From contig JAZSRC010000054.1 in assembly GCA_045538305.1 (NCBI GenBank), positions 1 through 64,000 of the forward strand: DNA of 64,000 nt. The letters run 5' to 3'. The stretch is from SFHK01 sp045538305. GTDB lineage: Bacteria; Bacillota; Clostridia; Christensenellales; Aristaeellaceae. A program made the position numbers and the translations under genes. Of the stretch, positions 31,668-41,038 are shown piece after piece (the stretch's first letter is position 1; every line of letters starts with the position of its first letter). Under the pieces are notes generated by a model. The model made no database searches and was not told the DNA's origin. It saw nothing but the letters and a program-made list of their open reading frames with translations.

Positions 31668-32423
31668 TCAGACATCTATATCCAGCGAAACCGGGCAATG
31701 ATCCGAACCCATAATCGACTGGTGAATGCGCGCGTCCAAAAGGCGAGGCTTAAGGCTGTCGGAGGCAAGAAAATAGTCTATGCGCCAGCCGGCATTTCTG
31801 CTTCTTGCGCCGCCTATATAGCTCCACCAGCTGTATTCTCCGACGGCGTCCGGATAGAAATGGCGGAACGTGTCGATAAACCCGTCGTTCAGCAGAAGGG
31901 AGAGCTTTTCCCTTTCCTGATCGGTAAAGCCCGGATTCATGCGGTTGGTCTTCGGATTTTTAAGGTCAATCTCTTTATGCGCCACGTTCAGATCCCCGCA
32001 CAATATAACGGGCTTCGTCTTTTCAAGCCCCTTCAGATAATTGTGGAACGCGTCCTCCCACTGCATTCGGTATTCAAGCCTTCTCAGGCCGTCCTGCGAG
32101 TTGGGCGTATAGCAGCACACGAGAAAAAAATGTTCAAACTCCGCCGTAATGACGCGGCCCTCCTGATCATGCTCCTCGATGCCAATGCCATAGGAAACGG
32201 ACAGGGGCGCTTTTTTTGTATATATGGCAGTGCCGGAATAGCCGGCGCGCTTGGCGGGGTTCAGAAAGACTTCATACCCCTCCATATCAAATGTAAACTG
32301 ATGCTTCATAAGCTTTATTTCCTGAAGGCAAATCGCGTCAGCTTCCAGCGACGCCATGCTTTCAAAAAAACCCTTCGTCGCGCACGCCCGCAGGCCATTC
32401 ACGTTCCAAGATACCAATCTCAT
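31668..32423 (-). CDS. xth: Exodeoxyribonuclease III
   Basis: AP endonuclease / 3'-5' exonuclease of base-excision repair, 251 residues. It begins RLVSWNVNGLRAC and has the family motifs CLQEIKLMKHQF (metal-binding Glu), GYSGTAIYTKK, CGDLNVAHKEIDLKNPKTNR, WSYIGGARSRNAGWRIDYFL and the catalytic end GSDHCPVSLDI. AAAGGCGG precedes the ATG. It follows asnS by 173 bases with a terminator between, so it should have its own promoter, which I could not place with confidence. Confidence 0.95.
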   Translation of the reverse strand: MRLVSWNVNGLRACATKGFFESMASLEADAICLQEIKLMKHQFTFDMEGYEVFLNPAKRAGYSGTAIYTKKAPLSVSYGIGIEEHDQEGRVITAEFEHFFLVCCYTPNSQDGLRRLEYRMQWEDAFHNYLKGLEKTKPVILCGDLNVAHKEIDLKNPKTNRMNPGFTDQEREKLSLLLNDGFIDTFRHFYPDAVGEYSWWSYIGGARSRNAGWRIDYFLASDSLKPRLLDARIHQSIMGSDHCPVSLDIDV

Positions 32424-32537
32424 AGCCTTAACCGCCTTTACCTATGTTTTCTAAATTATAGCATCTTCAAACGCATTTTACAATGGGATTTATGTTCCGT
32501 GAATTTGGAATCCGCGCCGTTTATCGCCTTGCATGAT

Positions 32538-32578
32538 CAAAAAAAACCGTCCCGGCGGCACAGCGTACCGTCGGGACA
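32538..32578 (-). terminator. Terminator of asnS
   Basis: GTCCCG/CGGGAC with inner CGG/CCG pairs form the stem; leftward it is followed by eight T. It is 19 bases past the asnS stop. Confidence 0.88.
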
Positions 32579-32596
32579 GTGCAAAATATGATAATT

Positions 32597-33994
32597 TTAG
32601 AAATCCGCGTTGCGGGTAGTTCTCGGGAAGGGCAGCACGTCGCGGATGTTGGCGATACCGGTCAGGTACATGATCATGCGCTCAAAGCCCATGCCGAAGC
32701 CCGAATGCTTGACGGAGCCGTACTTACGAAGCTCCAGATACCACCAGTAGTCCTCGCAGTTCATGCCCAGCTCTTCAATTCTGGCTTTCAGTACGTCAAG
32801 GCGCTCTTCTCTCTGGCTGCCGCCGCACAGTACGCCGATGCCGGGCACCAGAAGGTCCGCCGCCGCAACGGTTTTTCCGTCGTCGTTCATGCGCATGTAG
32901 AAGGCTTTGATCTCCTTGGGGTAGTCGGTAACGAATACCGGACGGCCAAAATGCTTTTCGGTAAGATATCTTTCGTGCTCGGTCTGCAGATCGCAGCCCC
33001 AGTAGGGCGTATACTCAAACTGCGCGCCGCTGTTTTTCAGAATCTCGATGGCGTCGGTATAGCTTACGCGGGCAAACTCGGCGTCCTTCACGGCAGTGAG
33101 GCGCTCGATCAGACCCTTATCCACAAAGCTGTTCAAAAACGCCATCTCTTCGGGCGCTTCCTCAAGCACGGCGGAGATGATATACTTGATCATGTCCTCT
33201 TCCAGGCGCAGGTCGTCTTCCAACTCGGCAAACGCGATTTCCGGCTCGACCATCCAGAACACAGCGGCATGACGGGCGGTATAGCTGTTTTCTGCGCGGA
33301 AGGTGGGTCCGAAGGTGTACACATCGCGGAACGCAAGCGCGAAGATTTCAGCGTTCAGCTGGCCGGAAACGGTGAGGGATACGGGCTTTGCGAAAAAGTC
33401 CTTATCGTAATCCAGCTTGCCGTCCTCGGTCTTGGGCAGGTTTTCCATATCCAGCGTGGTGACCTGGAACATTTCGCCGGCGCCCTCGCAGTCGCTTCCG
33501 GTGATCAGCGGCGTGTGTACGTAAACGAACCCGCGGTCATGGAAAAAGCGGTGAATGGCCTGTGCGGCGATAGAGCGGATGCGGAACGCACACTGGAACA
33601 GGTTGGCGCGCGGACGCAGATGCTGGATGGTGCGCAGGTATTCCAGCGTATGGCGTTTTTTCTGCAGCGGATAGTCAACAGGGCTTTCGCCAAGCACAAC
33701 GAGGCTTTCCGCCTTCATTTCAAACGGCTGCTGCATACCGGGCGTGGGCTCAATGCGGCCGGTAACCTCGATGGACGCGCCAACGGTGATGCTCTTCATC
33801 AGTTCCTGATAATTATTGACGGCGCTCTCCTCCACGACGATTTGAAGATTGTTGAAACAACTGCCGTCGTTAATGACGATGAAAGCAAAGCTTTTGCTTT
33901 CACGGGAAGTGCGCACCCAGCCGCTTACGCGGATATCATGCATGGTTTCGGTGGGAACGGACGCGAACAATTCGCGAACGATGACGCTCTTCAT
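32597..33994 (-). CDS. asnS: Asparaginyl-tRNA synthetase
   Basis: Class IIb synthetase charging tRNA-Asn; 465 residues, the usual length. An N-terminal OB anticodon-binding domain (~15-110: VSGWVRTSRESKSFAFIVINDGS, split as GWVRTSRESKSFAF) is followed by the catalytic core with motif 2 TFRAENSYTARHAAVFWMVEPE (TFRAENSYTARH) and motif 3 at the end (GFGMGFERMIMYLTG). HTPLITGSDCEGAGEMF marks AsnRS rather than AspRS. No T-box leader is visible upstream; a plain promoter lies 54 bases away. GAAAGGGG precedes the ATG. Confidence 0.96.
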   Translation of the reverse strand: MKSVIVRELFASVPTETMHDIRVSGWVRTSRESKSFAFIVINDGSCFNNLQIVVEESAVNNYQELMKSITVGASIEVTGRIEPTPGMQQPFEMKAESLVVLGESPVDYPLQKKRHTLEYLRTIQHLRPRANLFQCAFRIRSIAAQAIHRFFHDRGFVYVHTPLITGSDCEGAGEMFQVTTLDMENLPKTEDGKLDYDKDFFAKPVSLTVSGQLNAEIFALAFRDVYTFGPTFRAENSYTARHAAVFWMVEPEIAFAELEDDLRLEEDMIKYIISAVLEEAPEEMAFLNSFVDKGLIERLTAVKDAEFARVSYTDAIEILKNSGAQFEYTPYWGCDLQTEHERYLTEKHFGRPVFVTDYPKEIKAFYMRMNDDGKTVAAADLLVPGIGVLCGGSQREERLDVLKARIEELGMNCEDYWWYLELRKYGSVKHSGFGMGFERMIMYLTGIANIRDVLPFPRTTRNADF

Positions 33995-34047
33995 GGCTTT
34001 ACCCCTTTCTATAGATTGATTTTTTCCGTATAAACCCGGATTTATCC

Positions 34048-34076
34048 ATTATAGAACGGAATTGTGAAAAAGTAAA
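34048..34076 (-). promoter_or_regulatory. Promoter of asnS
   Basis: Leftward: -35 TTTACT (34071-34076), 17-bp spacer, perfect -10 TATAAT (34048-34053). Confidence 0.7.
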
Positions 34077-34238
34077 GTTAAATGAAAGGGCGCTTTTCTT
34101 CGGCGCGTCATTGCTAAAAACTATAGTCGGAAGTTCATCTTTAAACAATCTTAATCTCCATTCCGTAAGCCTTTCACGTTCCGGCAGTATATTTATATAG
34201 AAAGTTATGTAGAATACGAAATGGAGAGGCGGATGCAA

Positions 34239-35117
34239 ATGATTATCTGGGACGGAAACCGCAAACTTTTAAAGGGAAATCTTCATCTGCATACCACTTT
34301 AAGCGACGGACGCAAAACGCCCGAAGAGGCGATGGAAATATACCATCAGGCGGGATACGACTTTCTGGCAATCACCGATCACAGAAAGGTATCCGTAAAG
34401 TCGACGACATATAAGTCTCTCACCGTCATTCAGGGCATTGAATTCGATTTCAATCTACCCGGTCAGGTTATCCACATCGTAGGCGTCGGCCCGCAGGAAG
34501 GCGTCGGCGAAGCCGTAGAGCTCTTTTTCAGCCCCCAGCGCGCCATTAACGAAATCAATAAAGCCGGCGGCTGCGCCATTTTGGCCCACCCCGCATGGTC
34601 CATGAACACGCCCGCGATCATTTCCTCGCTGTACGGGCTGACGGCCGTTGAAATCTACAATACCGTATCCGGAATTCCGTGGAACGCCGACCGCGCGGAT
34701 TCCTCCTCCATTCTGGATGTATGCGGTGCAAACGGCACCCACCTGAACTTTGTCGCCACCGACGATACACACTTCTATAACGGCGAGCAGTGCCAAAGCT
34801 ACATCATGCTGGCCGCCGAGGAAAACACCGAGGAAGCCATCAAGGATGCGCTCCGCAAGGGCGACTTCTACGCCACCCAGGGCCCCAGATTCGAAAAAAT
34901 CGAGTTCGACGGCGAAGTACTGCGCGTATGGACCTCGCCCGCAAACGCCATCGTATTCTTCTCCGACCTTCCGTGGATGGCCGGCCGCTCCAAATGCGCA
35001 GAGGGCCTGACCTATGCCGAAATGCCCGTTCATCCCACGCTGCCCATGCGCTTCATGCGCGTAATGCTGATTGACGAAAACGGCAAACGCGCCTGGTCGA
35101 ACCCGATTCTTCTGTAA
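34239..35117 (+). CDS. PHP-domain phosphoesterase
   Basis: 292 residues from ATG 34239, 9 bases after GGAGAGG; in-frame ATGs at 34221 and 34233 lie within or next to the ribosome site. The metal-binding PHP motifs are clear: GNLHLHTTLSDG (HxH), YDFLAITDH, CAILAHPAW, and FVATDDTHFY near the C-terminus. Members include histidinol phosphatase-like and nucleoside 3',5'-bisphosphate phosphatases; specificity is not evident. Monocistronic, divergent from asnS, ended by a bidirectional terminator. Confidence 0.87.
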   Translation: MIIWDGNRKLLKGNLHLHTTLSDGRKTPEEAMEIYHQAGYDFLAITDHRKVSVKSTTYKSLTVIQGIEFDFNLPGQVIHIVGVGPQEGVGEAVELFFSPQRAINEINKAGGCAILAHPAWSMNTPAIISSLYGLTAVEIYNTVSGIPWNADRADSSSILDVCGANGTHLNFVATDDTHFYNGEQCQSYIMLAAEENTEEAIKDALRKGDFYATQGPRFEKIEFDGEVLRVWTSPANAIVFFSDLPWMAGRSKCAEGLTYAEMPVHPTLPMRFMRVMLIDENGKRAWSNPILL

Positions 35118-35173
35118 TCTTCCTTAAAAACAGCAAAGGTTTCACAGGCAAGCTTCTCATATTGATACTACAA

Positions 35174-35202
35174 AAGGCGGCAGATTCCGTATCTGCCGCC
35201 TT
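35174..35202. terminator. Bidirectional terminator between PHP gene and polysaccharide cluster
   Basis: A perfect 12-bp stem (AAGGCGGCAGAT with ATCTGCCGCCTT) around a 5-base loop. Leftward it is followed by TTTTG, rightward by AGGCTTATTT. It ends the polysaccharide transcript coming from the right. Confidence 0.85.
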
Positions 35203-35240
35203 AGGCTTATTTACATGCATTTTTGAGTCTTTTACTACAC

Positions 35241-36401
35241 TCAGAACTTTCTCCAAACCATCCGATTGACTACGCCTGTATAGCTCTGAATGATCTTCAC
35301 AACCTTGGACGAAACATTCTCTTCGACATAATCCGGCACCGGAACGCCCAAATCAGCGTTTGCATTCATTTCAACCGCCGTATCCACCGCCTGCAAAAGG
35401 CTCTTTTCATCAATGCCCGCAAGCACAAAGCAGCCCTTATCCAGCGCCTCGGGACGCTCGGTGGAGGTTCGGGTGCACACTGCCGGGAAAGGGTAACCTA
35501 CAGAAGTAAAGAAGCTGCTTTCCTCAGGCAGCGTACCGCTGTCGGACACCACCGCAAAGGCGTTCATCTGCAGGCAATTGTAATCATGGAAGCCCAGCGG
35601 TTCATGCTGAATCACGCGCTGATCCAGTTGAAAACCGGACGCCGCCAGCCGATTTCGGCTTCTTGGATGGCAGGAGTACAGGATGGGCATATCATATTTT
35701 TCCGCCATTGTGTTAATGGCGGTGAACAGCGACGTAAAGTTCTTCTGGGTGTCGATATTTTCCTCGCGATGGGCAGACAGCAAAATGTATTTACCTTTCT
35801 CAAGGCCCAGACGCTGATGAATATCGCTGTTTTTGATCTTGTCAAGGTTCATGTGCAGCACCTCCGCCATTGGAGAGCCGGTCACATACGTGCGCTCCTT
35901 AGGCAAGCCGCAGTCCGCAAGATATCGGCGGGCATGCTCGGAATAACACATATTGACGTCTGAAATGATATCCACAATGCGGCGGTTGGTCTCCTCGGGC
36001 AGGCATTCGTCCTTGCAGCGATTTCCGGCTTCCATATGAAAAATCGGAATATGCAGCCGCTTTGCGCCGATAACGGACAGACAGCTATTGGTATCGCCCA
36101 GTACCAGCACGGCGTCGGGCTGAATTTCTTCCATCAGCTCGTAGGATCTGGCAATGATGTTGCCCATGGTTTCGCCCAGATTCTTGCCGACAGCGTTCAT
36201 ATACACCTCGGGATCGTCCAGCTCCAGATCGCGGAAGAAGACGCCGTTCAGATTATAATCGTAATTCTGGCCAGTGTGCGCCAGAATGGTATCGAAATAT
36301 TTGCGGCATTTTTTGATAACTGCCGCAAGACGGATGATTTCCGGCCTAGTACCGACAATAATCAGCAGCTTGATTTTTCCGTTATTCCTGAATGCAGCCA
36401 T
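35241..36401 (-). CDS. capG: UDP-N-acetyl-L-talosamine 2-epimerase type enzyme (CapG/WbjD/FnlC)
   Basis: 386 residues, non-hydrolysing UDP-GlcNAc 2-epimerase fold. The N-terminus LLIIVGTRPEIIRLAAVI and GQNYDYNL fit the superfamily, while HMEAGNRCKDECLPEETNR is the form found in CapG/FnlC rather than WecB (which has VEAGLRTGD). It would convert the C2 epimer to UDP-N-acetyl-L-fucosamine, the third step after CapE and CapF, both encoded just upstream. GGAGG precedes the ATG. Last gene of the cluster; a 100-base gap separates it from capF. Confidence 0.88.
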   Translation of the reverse strand: MAAFRNNGKIKLLIIVGTRPEIIRLAAVIKKCRKYFDTILAHTGQNYDYNLNGVFFRDLELDDPEVYMNAVGKNLGETMGNIIARSYELMEEIQPDAVLVLGDTNSCLSVIGAKRLHIPIFHMEAGNRCKDECLPEETNRRIVDIISDVNMCYSEHARRYLADCGLPKERTYVTGSPMAEVLHMNLDKIKNSDIHQRLGLEKGKYILLSAHREENIDTQKNFTSLFTAINTMAEKYDMPILYSCHPRSRNRLAASGFQLDQRVIQHEPLGFHDYNCLQMNAFAVVSDSGTLPEESSFFTSVGYPFPAVCTRTSTERPEALDKGCFVLAGIDEKSLLQAVDTAVEMNANADLGVPVPDYVEENVSSKVVKIIQSYTGVVNRMVWRKF

Positions 36402-36501
36402 GGGAAAGCCTCCGTTCGCAAAGGTTCCGTTTGTCTTTGGGTATCAGTTTTTTTCCTGCTCCCTTAGCAGGGGAGTCCCCTGATCCTCATAAAATCTTGC
36501 T

Positions 36502-37701
36502 TCACACGCTTTCAAAAAATGTATCCGGCTTATTCGGGTCAAACGGTTCGTTCGCCCACATGACCGTAATAAGATCCTGCGTGTCGCTTAGATTGATGAT
36601 GTTGTGCGTGTATCCGGGCAGCATGTGGATCGCTTCGATCTTCTCTCCGGACACCCGAAACTCGATCACCTCGTCCGAACCGATTTTCCGTTCCTGTATA
36701 AGGCCGTGACCGGATACCACGATAAAGAATTCCCACTTGGTGTTGTGCCAGTGCTGGCCCTTGGTGATGCCGGGCTTACTGATATTCACAGAAAACTGAC
36801 CGCAGGAGGAAGTGCGCAGAAGCTCGGTAAAGCTGCCGCGTTCGTCTTTATTCATTTTCAGCGGAAAACTCACTTTCTCCTTTGGCAGATCGGAAAGATA
36901 GGTGGAATACAGTTTCTTTGCGAAGGAACCGTCGGGAATGGACGGCATAACCAGCGTTTTCGGCTGCGCTTTGAAGGAATTCAAAAGCTCGACAATCTCG
37001 CCCAACGTGACCTTGTGGGTAATCGGAGCGGCGCAATAGCGCCCGTCCTCGCAAAAAACGGGCGTCAAGCCGTCATAATTGCAGCGGTGTTCCTTGCCCT
37101 CCAGCGCATCCAGCATTTCTTCGACAAGATCGTCAATATAAAGCAGCTCCAAATTAGCAGCGGGGTCGTTGACGACGATTGGCAGATCGCGGGCAATATT
37201 ATGGCAGAAGGTAGCAACGGCGCTGTTGTAATTGGGACGACACCACTTGCCGAACAGGTTCGGGAAACGGTACACCAGCGCCTTCGCTCCGGTTTCCTCG
37301 GCATACCGAAAAAACAGCTCTTCGCCGGCCAGCTTGCTTTTGCCGTAATCGGACTGCCCATACCGGCCGATCAGCGTGGCCTGAACGGAGGAGGACAGCA
37401 TTACAGGACAGGTATTTTGGTGCTTTTTCATTGCATCCAGCAGGGTGGACGCAAAGCCAAAATTGCCCTCCATGAATTCGCTGTTTTCCTTAGGACGATT
37501 TACACCCGCCAGATGAAACACGAAGTCCGCCTGCGCACAGTATTCGTCCAGCAGCGCCGGATCTGTATCAATATCGTACTCGAAAATCTCCTCAATGACG
37601 ATATACGGACGGGTACGGTTTTTGTTTTCCTGAATATTTCTCAGGCTGCAAACGAGATTCTTACCCACAAAGCCCTTCGCGCCGGTGATGAGGATTTTCA
37701 T
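36502..37701 (-). CDS. capF: CapF-type bifunctional epimerase/reductase with cupin domain
   Basis: 399 residues. An N-terminal short-chain dehydrogenase domain (ILITGAKGFVGKNLV, residues 2-16; Y-x-x-x-K in YGQSDYGKSKLAGEE near 118-125) reduces the keto-sugar with NADPH. A C-terminal cupin (~290-395: KPGITKGQHWHNTKWEFF with metal-binding His pairs, HNIINLSDT) carries out the epimerisation. This two-domain layout is specific to CapF/WbjC/FnlB, step two of UDP-L-FucNAc synthesis. GGAGGGG precedes the ATG; it follows the acetyltransferase gene by 19 bases. Confidence 0.92.
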   Translation of the reverse strand: MKILITGAKGFVGKNLVCSLRNIQENKNRTRPYIVIEEIFEYDIDTDPALLDEYCAQADFVFHLAGVNRPKENSEFMEGNFGFASTLLDAMKKHQNTCPVMLSSSVQATLIGRYGQSDYGKSKLAGEELFFRYAEETGAKALVYRFPNLFGKWCRPNYNSAVATFCHNIARDLPIVVNDPAANLELLYIDDLVEEMLDALEGKEHRCNYDGLTPVFCEDGRYCAAPITHKVTLGEIVELLNSFKAQPKTLVMPSIPDGSFAKKLYSTYLSDLPKEKVSFPLKMNKDERGSFTELLRTSSCGQFSVNISKPGITKGQHWHNTKWEFFIVVSGHGLIQERKIGSDEVIEFRVSGEKIEAIHMLPGYTHNIINLSDTQDLITVMWANEPFDPNKPDTFFESV

Positions 37702-37720
37702 AAGTGACCCCTCCGATTAA

Positions 37721-38395
37721 TCAAATGCGCGTTCCACACCAATTGATATCTTCCTTTAAAATCCGCGCCGGATTCCCTCCAACAATGACAGCTTTTTGAT
37801 GAAAAGGCTTGGTCACAACAGCCCCTGTCGCGACAATGGAATTTTCAGATATGACGGTTCCCTTCAGAAGAATTGTGTGATTGCCAATCCATACATGGTT
37901 TCCTATCACCACATCGGCAGAAGGATTGATTCTGGCTCCATTCTGATCCAAAATGCTGTGACTGTCTCCGGTTCGAACCGTCACATCTGAAGAAAACAAG
38001 CAATCATCACCAATAACGATTTTCTTTCCCTCAATGCAGGCCAAATGCGTTTTGCCGCATATCGCTGTTTTTTCGCCGATTGTTATTTCGCCTGAACAAT
38101 CCTCAACGTGCAGTTCCGCTTCTATGAGATTGCAGCCGGATCGGATACGCACAGTATGATTGCTGCCAAACACCCGAATCCGACACCTGCGCAGCTTTGC
38201 TCCGCGTTCAATAACGACCCTGTTATTATGACCTTTGATCGAAATAACGGAGCGAAAAAGGATACCTTCATCACAGAATTCATTTACCCGTTTCATGCGA
38301 ATGCAATTTACAATGGGAATTCTGTTAAATCCCTTAATCATAATCCGGACCCAAGCAGAATCTCGCGCAAGCAGTTCTTTGAGAAATTGCTTCAT
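37721..38395 (-). CDS. Hexapeptide-repeat acyltransferase
   Basis: 224 residues. The C-terminal half is a left-handed beta helix with the acetyl-CoA site pattern VVIGNHVWIGNHTILLKGTVI and SIVATGAVVTKPF, VGGNPARI, typical of sugar O-acetyltransferases (NodL/WbbJ class). The N-terminal part has further irregular repeats. It sits between capE and capF, so it probably decorates the repeat unit rather than making the nucleotide sugar. It resembles in length and layout the disrupted acyltransferase at 42191-42754 and could take over its role. Confidence 0.85.
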   Translation of the reverse strand: MKQFLKELLARDSAWVRIMIKGFNRIPIVNCIRMKRVNEFCDEGILFRSVISIKGHNNRVVIERGAKLRRCRIRVFGSNHTVRIRSGCNLIEAELHVEDCSGEITIGEKTAICGKTHLACIEGKKIVIGDDCLFSSDVTVRTGDSHSILDQNGARINPSADVVIGNHVWIGNHTILLKGTVISENSIVATGAVVTKPFHQKAVIVGGNPARILKEDINWCGTRI

Positions 38396-38417
38396 TTCCT
38401 TTTCCTCACAGAAAGTA

Positions 38418-39467
38418 TCATGCCGTTATTGCGGCTTCCAGCGCCTTGCGTACATAATCGGTCGAAATCAGTTTTTCGATAACTCCATCCACGTCCAGCC
38501 TTGTAGTGTTATGGCTGGTATAGGATTCGTCGGCCATGGTGTGAACTTCGCCCTTTACCACAAACTTATCGTAATTCAAATCCCGGTTGTCTGCTAAAAC
38601 GCGATAATATCTGCCCATGTCCTCGCTGCGCAGGCTTTCCTCACGGGTCATGAGGGTTTCATACAGCTTTTCACCATGGCGGGTGCCGATAATGCTTGTA
38701 CCGGTATCGCCGAACAGCTTTTGTACGGCTTTCGCCAGATCGCCGATGGTGCAGGCGTCCGCCTTTTGAATGAACAGATCGCCGGGGTTGGCATGCTCAA
38801 AGGCAAACTTAACCAACTCCACGGCCTCGTCCAGGTTCATGAGAAATCTCGTCATATTGGGATCGGTGATCGTGATGGGCTTTCCGGCTCTGATCTGGTC
38901 GATAAACAGTGGAATGACGCTTCCGCGGCTGCACATGACGTTTCCGTAACGGGTGCAGCAAATGACGGTGCCCTGACCGCGCTCCGCCGCTACGCGCGCG
39001 TTGGCGTAAATGACGCGCTCCATCATGGCCTTGGAAATGCCCATGGCATTGATGGGGTACGCCGCTTTGTCGGTGGACAGGCACACCACGCGCTTGACGC
39101 CCTCCGCAATGGCGGCATGCAAAACGTTGTCCGTGCCCTCTATGTTGGTGCGCACAGCCTCCATGGGAAAGAACTCACAGGAAGGCACCTGCTTAAGCGC
39201 CGCCGCATGGAATATATAGTCGACGCCGGGCATCGCATCGCGTACCGACTGCAGATTTCGCACATCGCCAATGAAGAACTTGACCTTTTTTGCCAGATCC
39301 GGCATGGTCGCCTGCAGCTCGTGGCGCATATCGTCCTGCTTCTTCTCGTCGCGGGAAAAAATGCGAATCTGCCCGATATCGGTGTTCATAAAATGCTTAA
39401 GAACGGTAGACCCGAACGAGCCGGTACCGCCGGTGATCATCAGGGTTGCGTTTGTAAATACGGACAT
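38418..39467 (-). CDS. capE: UDP-GlcNAc 4,6-dehydratase/5-epimerase (CapE/WbjB/FnlA)
   Basis: 349 residues from ATG 39467 (MSVFTNATLMITGG), with GGAGG 10 bases upstream; the open frame extends 29 codons into the end of the flippase gene without a ribosome site. The NADP loop LMITGGTGSFGSTVLKHF is at 9-26, YIFHAAALKQVPSCEFFP near 85, and MGISKAMMERV holds the modified active site (S-M-x-x-x-K type) found in CapE rather than Tyr-x-x-x-Lys. First step from UDP-GlcNAc toward UDP-L-FucNAc. Confidence 0.92.
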   Translation of the reverse strand: MSVFTNATLMITGGTGSFGSTVLKHFMNTDIGQIRIFSRDEKKQDDMRHELQATMPDLAKKVKFFIGDVRNLQSVRDAMPGVDYIFHAAALKQVPSCEFFPMEAVRTNIEGTDNVLHAAIAEGVKRVVCLSTDKAAYPINAMGISKAMMERVIYANARVAAERGQGTVICCTRYGNVMCSRGSVIPLFIDQIRAGKPITITDPNMTRFLMNLDEAVELVKFAFEHANPGDLFIQKADACTIGDLAKAVQKLFGDTGTSIIGTRHGEKLYETLMTREESLRSEDMGRYYRVLADNRDLNYDKFVVKGEVHTMADESYTSHNTTRLDVDGVIEKLISTDYVRKALEAAITA

Positions 39468-39511
39468 ATCAACTTTTCCTCCATATATTAGCGCACAAGC
39501 GTTTATTTCAC

Positions 39512-41038
39512 CTACAGTTCTTCCGTTTTTCCTCTGAATGCTTCTATCAAACACTTATACGAATTTCTGAACATCAGGGCATTCACTCCGAAGAAAACAA
39601 CAAACATGCATGCCGTAACAACCAAAGCCGCAGCAAAAAACACGGCATAATTTGATATAAAATCCATACTGACAGCCGAAAGTGCATAAGCTGTAAGTAT
39701 AAACAGCCCGTAGTTAATCAATATCGCAGCGTATGTGCGTTTTGCGGTTCTTTTAAGTATTCTCCTGTTGGCATACAAAATCATATCATTCGTTCTGTAT
39801 AACAATGCAGCAATCGTTCCCATCAAAACGCCGTAAATCCCGAAAAGTTTTACGAAGATCAAAGATGCCAGTAAGTTGATAATCGATTCTGCTATCGCTC
39901 GTCCAGTCGTTGCTTTTGCATAACCGGCAATTTTTATCAGGTTTGAACTTGTTATTCGGCAGCAAGACAGCAATTGGATCATAGCAAAAAGCATGGCCAG
40001 TTTCCCATCCACATACGGCAAATCCGATATGCCCGCCGTATACAGTCTGATAAACGGCAAGATCAAAACATACGCAGCCGATATCAAGGTGAATACGAAC
40101 GCCATATAATATGTGTCATACGCATCATGGATTTTTTGATACCAGTTCTTTGACTTATGATATGTTTGTCCCAGAATGTAAAAGCATCCGCTGTGAACCT
40201 GGGAAATTATTGTACTCAAAGCAGCAAAAACAAGATTGTATACCGAATAAATACTCGCCGCGTTCAGATCACAGAAAACCGACAATACCAGAATGTCCGT
40301 ACTGCTGAATATAACATTTGCTGTCTCGTGAACCAGAAAAGCGCTTCTCTGCGACAATGCACTTTTATCCAACGCTGCATTTTTCTGAAGCCAGGGATAT
40401 TTTTTTTGAATAATCAGCCGATAAATGATCGCCTCGGCTGCCGCCATGCCAATATATATCATCTGCAGCACAACGACATTTACTCTCATATTGATCAGCA
40501 GAATTCTGAGTATCGAAGTCGAGAGCCGGATAACTGTTGTAATATTGACGATGATATAGTTATATCCATCGGCGACCAACAGCTGCTTCAGTGTTGAAGA
40601 ATAATAAAATCCGACAGCATTGGACAATCCCTGACAAAGAATCAGCATGAATACCGCAAAGTACGTCGAACCTATGAAGGAAATTTTATCGGGTTCATTA
40701 ATCTGAATGACAGCCGGATATATTGCTGCAAAGGCTATTACAACCAGACAATAAATCCGCGTTAATCTGGCAAACGTGTCCCGTGTTGCCCCTATGATTC
40801 CGCTGACCCGTTCATGATCCTTTTCTACAAGCGGCTTATATAGTGCCTGAAGCGCAGACTGCCCTACTCCGGCCTCAATCAAAGCAAGATATGTAAACAA
40901 CTGACCAATTGCGCTGATCAGCCCATTTGTCTCGTCGCCATAGCTAATCAATATGAATTTTGGAATAATGATCCCAAATGCCATAATGATCAGATGGCCG
41001 CCTATACCCGAAAGTATGTTTTTGATCGCTTTTTTCAT
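39512..41038 (-). CDS. Polysaccharide flippase (Wzx-like, MATE/MVF superfamily)
   Basis: 508 residues with about 12-14 hydrophobic spans across the whole length, beginning with IKNILSGIGGHLIIMAFGIIIPKFIL and the early loop SYGDETNGLISAIGQLF, as in oligosaccharide translocases. It would move undecaprenol-linked repeat units across the membrane. It overlaps the TagF-like gene upstream by 4 bases. Base composition drops here to AT-rich compared with capE onward, suggesting a different origin. Confidence 0.88.
   Translation of the reverse strand: MKKAIKNILSGIGGHLIIMAFGIIIPKFILISYGDETNGLISAIGQLFTYLALIEAGVGQSALQALYKPLVEKDHERVSGIIGATRDTFARLTRIYCLVVIAFAAIYPAVIQINEPDKISFIGSTYFAVFMLILCQGLSNAVGFYYSSTLKQLLVADGYNYIIVNITTVIRLSTSILRILLINMRVNVVVLQMIYIGMAAAEAIIYRLIIQKKYPWLQKNAALDKSALSQRSAFLVHETANVIFSSTDILVLSVFCDLNAASIYSVYNLVFAALSTIISQVHSGCFYILGQTYHKSKNWYQKIHDAYDTYYMAFVFTLISAAYVLILPFIRLYTAGISDLPYVDGKLAMLFAMIQLLSCCRITSSNLIKIAGYAKATTGRAIAESIINLLASLIFVKLFGIYGVLMGTIAALLYRTNDMILYANRRILKRTAKRTYAAILINYGLFILTAYALSAVSMDFISNYAVFFAAALVVTACMFVVFFGVNALMFRNSYKCLIEAFRGKTEEL

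Noticed and set aside
32579..34033. 484-codon plus-strand frame opposite asnS
   Set aside because: asnS motifs on the minus strand are unambiguous.
33995..34220. T-box leader before asnS
   Set aside because: No AGGGTGG-type T-box core or terminator/antiterminator pair; the promoter leaves only ~50 bases of leader.
36440..36482. CCTGCT/AGCAGG hairpin between capF and capG as a terminator
   Set aside because: In the direction of transcription it is followed by A residues, not T, so it should not stop the transcript.
37969..37985. GGTTCGAACC resembling a tRNA T-arm
   Set aside because: It lies inside the acyltransferase coding region and no cloverleaf can be drawn around it.
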